DNA from: Halorussus sp. MSC15.2
Lineage (GTDB): Archaea > Halobacteriota > Halobacteria > Halobacteriales > Haladaptataceae
Direction: 5' to 3'
DNA length: 64,000 nt
Assembly (NCBI RefSeq): GCF_010747475.1
Contig: NZ_VSLZ01000001.1
Coordinates: 992,001-1,056,000 of the forward strand
Part shown: positions 27,059 through 35,899 of the stretch, in pieces
Layout of the letters: each line of letters begins with the position of its first letter
Numbering within the stretch: position 1 is the stretch's first letter
Notes under the pieces: generated by a model
The model's input: only the letters and a program-made list of their open reading frames with translations
Database searches by the model: none
What the model was told of the DNA's origin: nothing
Program-made: the position numbers and the translations under genes

Positions 27059-27379
27059 TCAGTTCCGGTCGTCGCAATCTGTGACGACCACCAGTCCGGT
27101 GTCGTCGATGTGTACGCGGTAGCCCGCGTAGACGAACGTAATAGAGAGTTCGGCGTCCCCCTCGTTCCACGGCGGGTCGAACAGTTGGTTCATCGCGTCC
27201 GCGTCTACGGCGTCGTAGAGCGGCGGCAGGGAAGTCACGTCGTCGGTTCGCTCGAATTCGGTGTCCCGAACGACCGCCGTGATGGCCGAGACGACCGCTT
27301 CGCTCGCGGTCTCGCTGGGGTCGGCCCGATACCGGAGTTCGTCGGTCGAGACGCCAACCGAGTCCTCGCGCTCTCCCAT
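27059..27379 (-). CDS. HalOD1 output-domain protein
   Basis: The 106-residue protein matches the haloarchaeal HalOD1 output domain: a helix (SETASEAVVSAITAVVRDTE), then TSLPPLYDAVDADAMNQLF, and a C-terminal beta hairpin (AELSITFVYAGYRVHIDDTGLVVV). These domains are found alone or as outputs of signalling proteins. It lies 54 nt after a Bat-type regulator gene in the same direction and probably shares its transcript. Confidence 0.85.
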   Translation of the reverse strand: MGEREDSVGVSTDELRYRADPSETASEAVVSAITAVVRDTEFERTDDVTSLPPLYDAVDADAMNQLFDPPWNEGDAELSITFVYAGYRVHIDDTGLVVVTDCDDRN

Positions 27380-27432
27380 ACCGGCAGATGAACCACGACA
27401 CGTGAATCCGCCCACGTTGAATGGCCAACGAT

Positions 27433-28092
27433 TTAAGTGTCGTTCCGACCCCCGAGCGTACCTCTGACGAGACTCGTCTGCCCGCGCCGGAGTCGCGCCG
27501 ACAGCGCTTGGTCGGAGATACCGAGGTCGTCGGCCAGTTCCGACAGCGTCGTCCGGCGCGGCACGTCGAAGTATCCGGCGTCCAGCGCGTGGACGAGCGC
27601 TTCCCGTTGGGAGGCAGTGACGCCGTACTGCCGTCCGTCGGCGGTCTCCCCCTCCCCGTCGTAGATGCCCACGAGCCGGAACGCGAGGTCCCGCTCCCGA
27701 CAGGCGTCTCGAAAGGCGAACAGCGCGTCTCTGTCCGGAACGCGTGCACGAATTCGAGTCTCGTCGCTGTCGGCGGTCACGTCGAGGAACACGATGTCGT
27801 GTTTCGCGGCGACCGAGTGCGTCGTTCGCTCGCCGGCGGACTCCGAGAGGGTCACGCGGTAGAGTCGTCGCTCTCCGTGGTCCCCGAGTACGCTGTAGTC
27901 CGTGGCGGTCGTGTCCGTTTCGACGCCCGACTCGAACGCCTCGAAGTCGTCGCCGCTCGCCCAGAAGACGAACCGCTGGCCGCCGTCGGGCGTCGGTCGA
28001 ACGTCCTCGGTCTCCAGTTCCATGTCTGGCACGCACGCTCTCGCCTCGCGCAGTATCGGGTAGCGGACCGAGAACTCCGCCACGAAACTCAT
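27433..28092 (-). CDS. Bacterio-opsin activator (Bat)-type HTH regulator
   Basis: The 219-residue protein ends in a Bat HTH_10 domain (TASQREALVHALDAGYFDVPRRTTLSELADDLGISDQALSARLRRGQTSLV, about residues 160-212) preceded by a haloarchaeal sensor-like alpha/beta domain. ATG 28092 is preferred over the longer frame because a TATA box on this strand (gatatttaag, 28113-28122) lies about 25 nt upstream. It is followed by a HalOD1 gene. The signal it senses is unknown. Confidence 0.88.
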   Translation of the reverse strand: MSFVAEFSVRYPILREARACVPDMELETEDVRPTPDGGQRFVFWASGDDFEAFESGVETDTTATDYSVLGDHGERRLYRVTLSESAGERTTHSVAAKHDIVFLDVTADSDETRIRARVPDRDALFAFRDACRERDLAFRLVGIYDGEGETADGRQYGVTASQREALVHALDAGYFDVPRRTTLSELADDLGISDQALSARLRRGQTSLVRGTLGGRNDT

Positions 28093-28263
28093 TACCGGGG
28101 CGTAGAAATCGCACTTAAATATCACTTTCGTAAGTAAACTTTCAATTGTTCCGTCCCGCTTCGGTCTCGGGCTTCCTCGACCCGTGTCGTCGAGTCCCGC
28201 TATTCTCGACTCTGTTCCCCACTGTCCGACGACGTTACACGGCTACAGGTCCACGTAACCGAC

Positions 28264-28749
28264 ATGGACGAACACACCCGCGACGAGTCGGTCGGGCCGC
28301 CCAGAACGGGGAGTCCGACGGGGTGGCTTCCGGCGGAGGGTCACTGGCGACACGACACGCTCCGACGCGCGACGGCCCACGGCGTGCGCCTGTTCAACGC
28401 CGGGGAGTTCCACGAGTCTCACGACTGCTTCGAGGACGCGTGGTACAACTACGGCAGCGGCACCACCGAGTCGAAGTTCTGCCACGGGATGGTGCAGGTC
28501 GCGGCGGGCGCGTACAAGCACTTCGACTTCGAGGACGACGGCGGGATGCGGTCGCTGTTCGACACCGCGCTCCAGTACCTCCACGGCGTTCCCCGGGATT
28601 ACTACGGCGTGAACGTACTGGACGTGCGCGAGACGATGACGCGAGCGCTCGACGACCCCTCGGTGCTGGAGGGGTGGCAGATAGAACTCGACGGGCGAAC
28701 CCCGACCGCAGACGACTCGGACTTCGCCTACGCCGAGTCCTTGGAGTGA
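28264..28749 (+). CDS. DUF309 domain protein
   Basis: The 161-residue protein has the DUF309 helical signature: [49 protein letters not shown], in which the His, Glu and Trp positions (EFHESH, FEDAW) are conserved in the family. DUF309 proteins are small helical bundles of unknown biochemical role. It is divergent from the Bat-type gene with 171 nt between them. Confidence 0.88.
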   Translation: MDEHTRDESVGPPRTGSPTGWLPAEGHWRHDTLRRATAHGVRLFNAGEFHESHDCFEDAWYNYGSGTTESKFCHGMVQVAAGAYKHFDFEDDGGMRSLFDTALQYLHGVPRDYYGVNVLDVRETMTRALDDPSVLEGWQIELDGRTPTADDSDFAYAESLE

Positions 28750-28930
28750 ACGGTGCCCGGGTCTCAGGTCTCTCATCGGTCCCTTATTCCCGCCTTTGGC
28801 GCCTCTATCCCCCTAATTTCGCTCTCGTCCCCGGTTCCGATAGGCAGTCAATGCGAATCGACAACTTATATTGCTTCCCCGCCGATGGTGTAGTCAGAGT
28901 GGTCCCTGACCGCGCACACGATACCCAACC

Positions 28931-28938
28931 GGAGGTCA
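28931..28938 (+). promoter_or_regulatory. Shine-Dalgarno of the tandem winged-helix gene
   Basis: The sequence ggaggtca lies 4 nt before ATG 28943, with a TATA-like cttatatt at 28866-28873. This predicts a leader of about 50 nt, in contrast to the leaderless genes nearby. Confidence 0.6.
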
Positions 28939-28942
28939 CGAC

Positions 28943-29650
28943 ATGACTACGACCGACACCCACCCCGACGACACGGCCGACGCCGAACCGTGCGGTCCCG
29001 AGAGCGGCGTTTCACTCGACGCCACTTTCGCTGCGCTCGCGGACCGGGAGTGTCGGGACCTGCTCTGGCGACTCGCCGAGAGCGACGACGAAACGTTCCT
29101 CGTCACGGACCTCGCTGCGCGACTTACCGACGGGACCGAGAGCGACGACGCGACCGGCAACGCCGAGACGCGACTGACGGCCCGCCTGCACCACACCGTA
29201 TTACCAAAACTCGACGACGCCGGACTGGTGGCGTACGAGACCGACCGCGGACTCGTCCGGAGTTGTCTCGACTCCCGGTACGCGGCGATGGTCGAGGGTA
29301 TCGCCGGGTTCGAGTCGGCCGACCGACCGGTCCCGCTCGACACGCTGTTCGAGTTGCTGGCCGACTTCCGCCGCCGGACTGCCTATCTCACGCTCCTGCG
29401 ACACGACGACCTCTCGTTGCCGGACCTCGCCGACGAGGTGGCGGTCGCCGAGCGCGGCGAACCCCTCTCGAAGGTGGACCCGGACGACGTGTTGCGGGTC
29501 TACCTCTCGCTGTACCACACGCACGTCCCGAAACTCGCGGACACGGGTCTGGTAGCGTACGACCAAGAGGACGACTACGTGGCGCTGACCGACGTCGGCC
29601 GGGCACTGGAATCCCCGACGCGCGCGCTGTGCGACCCGTCCGACGACTGA
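28943..29650 (+). CDS. Tandem winged-helix regulator (DUF7344-like)
   Basis: The 235-residue protein contains two copies of a haloarchaeal winged-helix unit. The first runs from LDATFAALADRECRDLLWRLAES to VLPKLDDAGLVAYETDRG (about residues 28-110), and the second from LDTLFELLADFRRRTAYLTLLRHDD to VPKLADTGLVAYDQEDDYV (about 130-215). The matching LHHTVLPKLDDAGLV and YHTHVPKLADTGLV segments show the duplication. Single-unit relatives I know as DUF7344. It is likely a DNA-binding regulator; the target is unknown. Confidence 0.8.
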   Translation: MTTTDTHPDDTADAEPCGPESGVSLDATFAALADRECRDLLWRLAESDDETFLVTDLAARLTDGTESDDATGNAETRLTARLHHTVLPKLDDAGLVAYETDRGLVRSCLDSRYAAMVEGIAGFESADRPVPLDTLFELLADFRRRTAYLTLLRHDDLSLPDLADEVAVAERGEPLSKVDPDDVLRVYLSLYHTHVPKLADTGLVAYDQEDDYVALTDVGRALESPTRALCDPSDD

Positions 29651-29692
29651 AAGTCGAAACCCTCAATACGTAGCGTTGCCCCTTTTTCCCCG

Positions 29693-30490
29693 ATGCGAAT
29701 CGAGCAGTTGGGCGAGGGTACGCCCGAGATTGCCGTGGTCGCCGGAATTCACGGCGACGAACCGTGTGGCGTCCGGGCCATCGAGCGAGTTCTCGCCGAA
29801 TCCCCCGCGGTCGAGCGCCCCGTCAAGTTCGTCGTGGCGAACGAGGCGGCGCTGGAACGAGACGTCCGGTACGTCGAGGAGGACCTCAACCGTGCGTTCC
29901 CGGGCGACCCGGACGCGGACACCCACGAGCGACGGTTGGCAGACGCGCTGGCACGCGAGGTGAGAGACTGCACCACGCTGTCGCTGCACTCCACCCAGTC
30001 GTACGCCGACCCGTTCGCGCTGGTCGATACGGTCGATGCGGTCGCGCGCTCGGTCTGTCCGTACCTCCCGGTCTCCGTGGTCGTCGAGACCGGGGCCGAG
30101 AGCGACGGCAGACTCATCGAGTACCCCCACGTCGTCGAGGCCGAGTGCGGTCTGCAGGGGTCCGACGAGGCCGCCGACAACGCCGTGGAACTCGTTCACG
30201 GGTTCCTCGAAGCGACCGGCGCGCTGACAGACGCCGAACCCGTCGCGGGCGAGGACCGCGGCGAGGTCGAGGTGTTCAGCCTCGGCCACCCGGTGCCCAA
30301 GAACGCGGCCGACGAGTACGAGGTGTTCGCCGAGAACTTCGAACGCGTCTCGGCGGGCGAAGCGTTCGCCGCCGCCGACGGGCGGGAACTGGTCGCCGAC
30401 GAACCGTTCCATCCGGTGCTGATGTCGCCGTACGGCTACGAGAACGTCTTCGGCTACCGCGGCGAACGCGTCGGCGTCCTCGACGTCTGA
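29693..30490 (+). CDS. Succinylglutamate desuccinylase/aspartoacylase family zinc hydrolase
   Basis: The 265-residue protein has the M14-like zinc motifs of the AstE/AspA family: VVAGIHGDEPCG (His and Glu zinc ligands), EDLNRAFPG (the Arg/Asn substrate loop), LSLHSTQSYADPF (third ligand His) and VVEAECG (catalytic Glu). It should deacylate an N-acyl amino acid or a related small amide. No arginine-succinyl pathway genes are nearby, so AstE proper is unlikely. The start ATG follows a T-rich TATA-like element (cccctttttcc) closely. Confidence 0.9.
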   Translation: MRIEQLGEGTPEIAVVAGIHGDEPCGVRAIERVLAESPAVERPVKFVVANEAALERDVRYVEEDLNRAFPGDPDADTHERRLADALAREVRDCTTLSLHSTQSYADPFALVDTVDAVARSVCPYLPVSVVVETGAESDGRLIEYPHVVEAECGLQGSDEAADNAVELVHGFLEATGALTDAEPVAGEDRGEVEVFSLGHPVPKNAADEYEVFAENFERVSAGEAFAAADGRELVADEPFHPVLMSPYGYENVFGYRGERVGVLDV

Positions 30491-30626
30491 GGATTCCTGC
30501 GGGTGAGGCGTCCCTGCGAGCGAAAAATATCGGTTACTGAGAAGTCTCGACGATGTTTCCTCTGCGAACGCGTTCTGCGGAGCCGTAACTACCGAGTCGT
30601 CGAAAACCGCGGGAAAGAAGGGCCGA

Positions 30627-31391
30627 TTACTCCTCTTCTTCTTCCGGTTCGCCGTCGTCCTCGCCGCCGAGCAGGCCGAGTTCGGCGAGGTACTCTTCGG
30701 TCTCGTCGTTCGAGAGTTCCATGAACTGCTCGGTTTCGGCGTCCACGGTGGCGATGCCGACGCCCTCCGGAGTGAGTTCGTCGTTGACGGACCCGAGCGC
30801 GCGGAGCGCGAGTTCGATGCCGCCGTCGAGGTCCATCGCTTCGGCGTAGTTGTCTTCGAGGTACTCCTGCAGTTCGCCGCGGTCCGCGCCGACCGCGAGC
30901 GCCTTCCACTCGTAGGGCGTCCCCGAGGGGTCGGTCTCGTAGAGGCGCGGTTCGCCGTCCTCGATACCGCCGATGATGAGCGCGACGCCGAACGGGCGCG
31001 CGCCACCAACCTGCGTGTACTGCTGGATGTGGTCGGTGACCTCTTTGGTCAGCGTCTCGACGCCGATGGGTTCGCCGTAGCGCAGGCGGTTGACCTGCGT
31101 CTGCTTCCGGGCGAAGTCGATGAGCTGGCGGGCGTCGGCGACGTGGCCCGCGGAGGCGATGCCGATGTGGTCGTCGGCCTTGTGAATCTTCTCGACACTG
31201 GTCCGCTCCATGAGTTCCGAACGGATGCGCTTGTCCACCGCGAGCACGATGCCGCCTTCCGTGCGGATACCGATACTCGCCGTGCCGCGCTTGACGGCCT
31301 CACGGGCGTATTCGACTTGGTAGAGCCGTCCGTCCGGGGAGAAGATGGTAATCCCACGGTCGTAGGCCTGCTGTTGGGCTTGTCCCTGCAT
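30627..31391 (-). CDS. psmA: Proteasome subunit alpha
   Basis: The 254-residue protein starts with the alpha-type N-terminal helix region (QQQAYDRGITIFSPDGRLYQVEYAREAVKRG), the proteasome alpha signature, and continues with VDKRIRSELMERTSVEKIHKADDHIG and RPFGVALIIGGI. Alpha subunits form the gated outer rings of the 20S core and lack the N-terminal catalytic Thr. The C-terminus is a Glu-rich tail. It follows rnp2 by 4 nt and is surely cotranscribed with it. Confidence 0.97.
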   Translation of the reverse strand: MQGQAQQQAYDRGITIFSPDGRLYQVEYAREAVKRGTASIGIRTEGGIVLAVDKRIRSELMERTSVEKIHKADDHIGIASAGHVADARQLIDFARKQTQVNRLRYGEPIGVETLTKEVTDHIQQYTQVGGARPFGVALIIGGIEDGEPRLYETDPSGTPYEWKALAVGADRGELQEYLEDNYAEAMDLDGGIELALRALGSVNDELTPEGVGIATVDAETEQFMELSNDETEEYLAELGLLGGEDDGEPEEEEE

Positions 31392-31395
31392 AGTA

Positions 31396-31875
31396 TCACT
31401 CGAAATCGAGTTCCGTCGCGCCCGCGAACGCGCCGTCGGTTCGCACGTCGAGGAGTCCGTCTCGCTCGACGGCCGACCGCTGGGCGTCCCCGAACACGAC
31501 TTTTCTCTCGTCAGGAAATTGGCCGTCTGCTCCTAAATACTTTTCTTCACAGGCACGGACCGTACCGCTTATACCGCGGACGCGAACGCCGACGTGGTCG
31601 TTTTTCACTTCGTCGATGCAGGCAAGCGCGGCCCGTGCCTCGTCGGCGTGTCCGTGTCGGGCGCGAACGATAGCTTCCCCGGTGCCGTCCCCGAACTCGA
31701 ACTGGAGGACCTGCAGGTCGGCGTCGGCGCTCCCGGCGTCGCCGAGCAGGTTCTGGGCCGCGAACCAGACGCTCCGCTGGAAGTCCCGGCGGTCGAAGTC
31801 GGCGTCCGGCCACGCTTCGAGTCCGACGGCGAGGTATCGCCATCTGGGTCGGAGGTGCTTCGGGAGGTGCTTCAT
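31396..31875 (-). CDS. rnp2: RNase P protein component 2 (Pop5)
   Basis: The 159-residue protein has the Pop5/Rpp14 pattern: MKHLPKHLRPRWRYLAVGLEAWPD, FQRSVWFAAQNLLGDAGSADADLQVLQFEF, GEAIVRARHGHADEARAALACIDEV and VRVRGISGTVRACEEKYLG. Pop5 pairs with Rpp30 (encoded at 33297-34007) to support catalysis by RNase P RNA. It lies directly before psmA. The usual tight link to the upstream methyltransferase/rnp3 pair is interrupted here by a repeat protein gene. Confidence 0.93.
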   Translation of the reverse strand: MKHLPKHLRPRWRYLAVGLEAWPDADFDRRDFQRSVWFAAQNLLGDAGSADADLQVLQFEFGDGTGEAIVRARHGHADEARAALACIDEVKNDHVGVRVRGISGTVRACEEKYLGADGQFPDERKVVFGDAQRSAVERDGLLDVRTDGAFAGATELDFE

Positions 31876-32035
31876 CGGGTAGTTGGCGGTGATTGGTCGC
31901 GTGGTGGCTTGAAAGGTGGGTTTATCGGGCGTGATGGCGGATTCCAGCGGTGTTTCCCGCCGTGGCTATCTCTCCTTTCGGCGGCTAGCTACCGCGTCTA
32001 CGGTGGTACCAATCTTCTCGGGCGGAGCCACCGAG

Positions 32036-32542
32036 TCAGTTCTCGTCCACGCGGTGGCGTCGAACGAGGGGTTCAATCTCCTCGGAGACGACCTCGGCAT
32101 CGACTTCGGTCCAACCGCTGGTCGGCACGTCCTCGCTGAAGTTCACCTGTACGCCGGGAACGTGTTCGTCGTCCACCTCGCTCTTCCTGACGCGAGGGGC
32201 AATCTCTTGGAACACGACCTCCTTCGGAAGGGGGACCCACCCGCTTATCCGCGACCCCTCTCCGAGATAGACCTTCGAGACGTCGGGACCCGAGTCGTTC
32301 TCCGTCCCCGAGGGAACGCCGACCGTCTCCGCCTCCTCCGAGTTCCCGACCTCGCGAGCGTCAGCCATTCGCTCCGCTACCAACTCGTTCACACGCGCCG
32401 ATTTGCGCTCGGCCTCGTCGAGGTCCTCGAACGTCGTCTCGACGGTGACCTCGTCTTGGTCGCGGGTCCCCGTCCCTCGCTTCGACCTGACCTTCACGAG
32501 TACGCTCCCGTTCTCTAGTTCGGTTACGTCCATGGACATCAT
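32036..32542 (-). CDS. Hypothetical protein with a duplicated C-terminal module
   Basis: The 168-residue acidic protein has an N-terminal strand/helix part (VLVKVRSKRGTGTRDQDEVTVETTFEDLDEAERKS) and two related C-terminal units, SGWVPLPKEVVFQEIAPRV (about residues 96-114) and SGWTEVDAEVVSEEIEPLV (about 140-158), sharing SGW-x5-EVV-x-EI-x-P-x-V-R. A TATA-like acgttaatg on this strand (32566-32574) supports its start. It separates rnp2 from the methyltransferase and rnp3. I do not recognise the family. Confidence 0.7.
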   Translation of the reverse strand: MMSMDVTELENGSVLVKVRSKRGTGTRDQDEVTVETTFEDLDEAERKSARVNELVAERMADAREVGNSEEAETVGVPSGTENDSGPDVSKVYLGEGSRISGWVPLPKEVVFQEIAPRVRKSEVDDEHVPGVQVNFSEDVPTSGWTEVDAEVVSEEIEPLVRRHRVDEN

Positions 32543-32698
32543 TTTGACGTGTCGGCTGTTGCGACATTAACGTGCCGTTAGGAGAACGCCGCACGGAAAC
32601 GAGGACGACCGCGTCGGCGCTACCGTGATGCGCGGCCGAGCAAGAGACCGTCTCCGAGCGGGAGGCACGTCACCGAGCGGTGGCGTCCGTCGCCGAGT

Positions 32699-33313
32699 TC
32701 ACTCGCCGTTGCCGCGCTCGGCCACCAGCACGCCCACCTGCTCGTGGACGCGCTCGACCGCGGTCAGCGCGAACCCAGCGTCGGTCATTACGTCCGCCAG
32801 ATGGCCCACCGTCGAGGGGTCGTCCACTTCCGGACTGTAGAACGGTTCGTCGGGGTTCGGTTCGCCGAAGAACATCACGTCGCCCAGCACGAACTTCCGC
32901 GGCCCCAGTTCCGCGATGGCTTCGATGGCCTCGCGCTTCTCCTCGTCGCTGAGGTGGTGCATCGCGAAGTTCGAGACGACGACGTCCGCGCTCTCCACGT
33001 TCGGTTCCCGGAAGCGCCCTTCGCCGAACTCGACGTTCTCGACGCCCTGCTCCGCCGCTTTTTCCCGCGCTCGCTCCATCATCCCCTCGCTGATGTCCCG
33101 GCCGATTACTTCCCCTGCGTCCTCGGCCAGCGCCAGCGCGATGGCCCCGGTGCCGGTGCCGAGGTCGGCCACGGTATCGCTCTCGTCGGGGTTCGCGTGG
33201 TCTACGACCAGCGAGACGGCGGCGCGGTACTCCTCGGTGTCGTTCTGGTTGTCGTCGTACTCGCCCGCTACCTCGTCGAAGCGCGAGGCGTGTTCCTCAA
33301 GGCTCTTCTTCAT
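32699..33313 (-). CDS. SAM-dependent methyltransferase
   Basis: The 204-residue class I methyltransferase has motif I VADLGTGTGAIALALAED, motif II around VIGRDISEGMMERAREK, and a post-motif NVEFGEGRF followed by DVVVSNFAMHHLSDEEKREAI. The His-His-Leu helix is common in small-molecule methyltransferases of the UbiE/Mg-protoporphyrin type. ATG 33313 overlaps the end of rnp3 by 17 nt, so translational coupling is likely. The substrate is unknown. Confidence 0.9.
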   Translation of the reverse strand: MKKSLEEHASRFDEVAGEYDDNQNDTEEYRAAVSLVVDHANPDESDTVADLGTGTGAIALALAEDAGEVIGRDISEGMMERAREKAAEQGVENVEFGEGRFREPNVESADVVVSNFAMHHLSDEEKREAIEAIAELGPRKFVLGDVMFFGEPNPDEPFYSPEVDDPSTVGHLADVMTDAGFALTAVERVHEQVGVLVAERGNGE

Positions 33314-34007
33314 ATCTGCCGCGTTTGACCCCCGGTGCAATGAACGCGTCGGACATGCGCTCGCGGTTCCGCTCGGCGAGGTCGGCCCACGCTCGGAGGC
33401 CCGCGCGAATCTGGTCGGCGGAGAAGCCGACGGTCTCGCCCACCGCGACCAACTCGCGGGGTGCCCGCAGCTGGAGGTGACTGGTCGGGTTCGCGCTGAC
33501 GACGTAGGGCGTGTCGTACTTCTCGACTATCTCTCGGAGTTTCCGGAGGTCCTGCAGGGCCTGCACGCGCGGCCCGCCGTCCGACCGGAGGACCTGCGAG
33601 AGGTCGAACTCCACGTGCACGTGGTGTTCGACCGCGGCCTTCGCCAGCACGTGGTTGAAGTCGCCGCGGCCTCGCATCGGGTGGGCCAGCACGTCCACGC
33701 GGTCGGACTCCACCGCGAAGCGATTCAGCGCGTTGGTCCCGCCGTGGAGCGCCAGCACAGTGTGCTTGGGTCGGTAGTTGCCGACGTGGCCCGACGCGGT
33801 CTCGGGGTCGTCGGCCCGAATCTCGATGGCGTCCACCACGTCCACGCCGTACTCGTCGGCGATGCGTTCGGCGTCGTACTCGCCGGTCGCGTCGCTGTGG
33901 TTGCGAACGACGACGCCGTCGAAGTCGTACTCGGCGGCGGTGGCCGCGAAGCGCGCGACGGTGCTGTCGCCGTCGGGGTAGGCGTGGACGCCCTCGTAGC
34001 GTGGCAT
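33297..34007 (-). CDS. rnp3: RNase P protein component 3 (Rpp30)
   Basis: The 236-residue TIM-barrel protein has the Rpp30 PHP-like signatures: MPRYEGVHAYPDGDSTVARFAATA, FDGVVVRNHSD, VDVLAHPMRGRGDFNHVLAKAA and HVEFDLSQVLRSDGGPRVQALQDLRKLREI, plus the asparagine-rich VSANPTSHLQLRAPRELV. Rpp30 partners Pop5 (rnp2 downstream) in the RNase P holoenzyme. It heads a transcription unit with the methyltransferase. Confidence 0.93.
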   Translation of the reverse strand: MPRYEGVHAYPDGDSTVARFAATAAEYDFDGVVVRNHSDATGEYDAERIADEYGVDVVDAIEIRADDPETASGHVGNYRPKHTVLALHGGTNALNRFAVESDRVDVLAHPMRGRGDFNHVLAKAAVEHHVHVEFDLSQVLRSDGGPRVQALQDLRKLREIVEKYDTPYVVSANPTSHLQLRAPRELVAVGETVGFSADQIRAGLRAWADLAERNRERMSDAFIAPGVKRGRYEEEP

Positions 34008-34133
34008 GGTGGACTGTACTCTCGTCGCGTGTGTTCTCCCGGCCGCGTTTTGGGTCTGTCCCTTCCGTTCCGGCGACCGTCACCGTCGCTCGCGGAGACT
34101 GACCGACAGAGAAAACGCCGACGGAGAGCGTCC

Positions 34134-34463
34134 TCAGAACTGGTATCGTCGGTCGTCCTTCTGCTGTTGCTGGGGGAACTGGTTCCCGCCGGTCATCTCG
34201 TCGTAGGTCATCCCCGAGAGGTACTCGTCGTACGTCACGTCGTACTCGCTCCGGAGGTGGAAGTCGAGGTTCCCCGTCTCGACCGCGCTCTGGAACAGCA
34301 TGTGGACCGCCCGCCGGAGGAGTTCGTCGGTGTCGTCCGGGTCGAACGCCGCGTTCAGCATCGACAGTTCGTTGCGGGTCTCGCGGTCGAGCGACACGCC
34401 CACCTCGTCGCCGAGGTCGGTGTACTCGTCCTCGATGTCGGCCTGCAGGTCGTCCAGACTCAT
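34134..34463 (-). CDS. Haloarchaeal conserved hypothetical protein
   Basis: The 109-residue acidic helical protein contains ETRNELSMLNAAFDPDDTDELLRRAVHMLFQSAVETGNLDFHLR and a Tyr-rich strand region (YDVTYDEYLSGMTYDEMTGG), ending in a polar QPQQQQ-type tail. ATG 34463 is preferred to the in-frame start at 34508 because homologous small helical proteins begin with MSLDDL-type sequence, though this is a judgement. It lies 127 nt upstream of rnp3. No function is known. Confidence 0.7.
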   Translation of the reverse strand: MSLDDLQADIEDEYTDLGDEVGVSLDRETRNELSMLNAAFDPDDTDELLRRAVHMLFQSAVETGNLDFHLRSEYDVTYDEYLSGMTYDEMTGGNQFPQQQQKDDRRYQF

Positions 34464-34553
34464 GTCGGGAGCCTCGCGCGTGAGGCGGAAACGCCTTTCG
34501 ACCGACACCCACCTTCAAGTGTCGCGGCGTCGTCCCGTGGTTCGGGGTCACAC

Positions 34554-34820
34554 ATGCAGAAGAACGTCGGAGGACTCGACGAGGGGATTCGAATCACGCT
34601 CGGACCGCTGCTGGTGGTACTCTCGATAGCGTCGCTGCAGGGAACCGTCCGCCTCCGTCCCGCGGTCACTGCCGGCGCGCTCGCAGTCGGTGCGGTTCTG
34701 ACCGTCACCGGCCTCACGCAGACGTGTCCCGGAAACGAGGCGATGGGTCGAGACACGTACCGTCCGAGCGAGAACCTCAGCGAACAGGCCCGAGCGGTCC
34801 GGGAGCGCGCGCTCCAGTAG
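34554..34820 (+). CDS. DUF2892-type small membrane protein
   Basis: The 88-residue protein begins MQKNVGGLDEGIRITLGPLLVVL, the hallmark of the DUF2892/YgaP-like membrane module, and has two hydrophobic segments (about residues 14-29 and 36-55). CPGNEAMGRDT at the end resembles the conserved Cys-containing tail of the family. ATG 34554 was chosen because the upstream frame is an antisense shadow of rnp3. Its role is unknown; some relatives are linked to sulfur transfer. Confidence 0.85.
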   Translation: MQKNVGGLDEGIRITLGPLLVVLSIASLQGTVRLRPAVTAGALAVGAVLTVTGLTQTCPGNEAMGRDTYRPSENLSEQARAVRERALQ

Positions 34821-34876
34821 CGCGGAGACGAACCGAACCGCCGTCCCTTTATCCGCGTCGTCCCTACCCCGCGCCA

Positions 34877-35809
34877 ATGAGCGAATCGGACGACGCCGAC
34901 TACTCGCTGCCCGACGACCTCCCGGCGGTCCGCAACGCACTCGTCTCGTGGTACGAGGCGGACCACCGGCAGTTCCCGTGGCGCGAGACTGACGACGCCT
35001 ACGAGATTCTGGTCTCGGAGGTCATGAGCCAGCAGACCCAACTCGGCCGGGTCGTCGAGGCGTGGGAGGCGTTCCTCGACAGGTGGCCGACTCCGGCGGC
35101 CCTCGCGGACGCCGACCGCGCCGACGTGGTTGGGTTCTGGACCGACCACAGCCTCGGCTACAACAACCGCGCGAAGTACCTCCACGAGGCGGCAGCGCAG
35201 GTCGTGACCGAGTACGACGGCGAGTTCCCCGAGTCGCCCGGCGAACTCCAGAACCTGATGGGCGTCGGGCCGTACACCGCGAACGCGGTCGCCTCCTTCG
35301 CGTTCAACAACGGCGACGCCGTGGTGGACACCAACGTCAAGCGCGTCCTCCATCGGGCCTTCGACGTGCCCGACGACGACGCCGCGTTCGAGGCCGCCGC
35401 CAGCGAGGTGATGCCCGACGGCGAATCCCGAGTCTGGAACAACGCCATCATGGAACTGGGCGGCGTCGCCTGCGAGCAGACGCCGAAGTGCGACTCGGCG
35501 GGATGCCCGTGGCGCGAGTGGTGTCACGCCTACGAGACCGGCGACTTCACCGCGCCGGACGTGCCAACCCAACCGAGTTTCGAGGGAAGCAGGCGGCAGT
35601 TCCGCGGGAAAGTAATCTCGATTCTGGAGGAGTACGACGAACTCCCGCTCTCGAAACTCGGCCCGCGCGTCAGGGTCGATTACGCGCCGGAGGGAGAGTA
35701 CGGCCGCGAGTGGCTGGAAGGCCTCCTGAACGACCTCTCGGACGACGGACTGGTGGACGTCGAGTGCGGTGACGCGAACGACGAACTCGTCGCCCGCCTC
35801 CGACGCTGA
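34877..35809 (+). CDS. mutY: A/G-specific adenine glycosylase (MutY family)
   Basis: The 310-residue HhH-GPD enzyme excises adenine paired with 8-oxoguanine or guanine. Visible are FPWRETDDAYEILVSEVMSQQTQ (with the catalytic Glu), the helix-hairpin-helix LMGVGPYTANAVASFAF, the catalytic Asp in VVDTNVKRV, and four Cys for a [4Fe-4S] cluster at C-x5-C-x4-C-x5-C, slightly different from the usual C-x6-C-x2-C-x5-C. The C-terminus is a winged-helix-like part rather than the bacterial NUDIX-like domain. A TATA-like ctttatccg lies about 30 nt before ATG 34877. Confidence 0.9.
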   Translation: MSESDDADYSLPDDLPAVRNALVSWYEADHRQFPWRETDDAYEILVSEVMSQQTQLGRVVEAWEAFLDRWPTPAALADADRADVVGFWTDHSLGYNNRAKYLHEAAAQVVTEYDGEFPESPGELQNLMGVGPYTANAVASFAFNNGDAVVDTNVKRVLHRAFDVPDDDAAFEAAASEVMPDGESRVWNNAIMELGGVACEQTPKCDSAGCPWREWCHAYETGDFTAPDVPTQPSFEGSRRQFRGKVISILEEYDELPLSKLGPRVRVDYAPEGEYGREWLEGLLNDLSDDGLVDVECGDANDELVARLRR

Positions 35810-35899
35810 GTTCGAATCGACAGTCCGTCTCGACCTGTAACTGAAGCGCCCGCTTCACCCTACAGAAAGCGTTTATCCAGACCGGTGGAACGACCGGGC

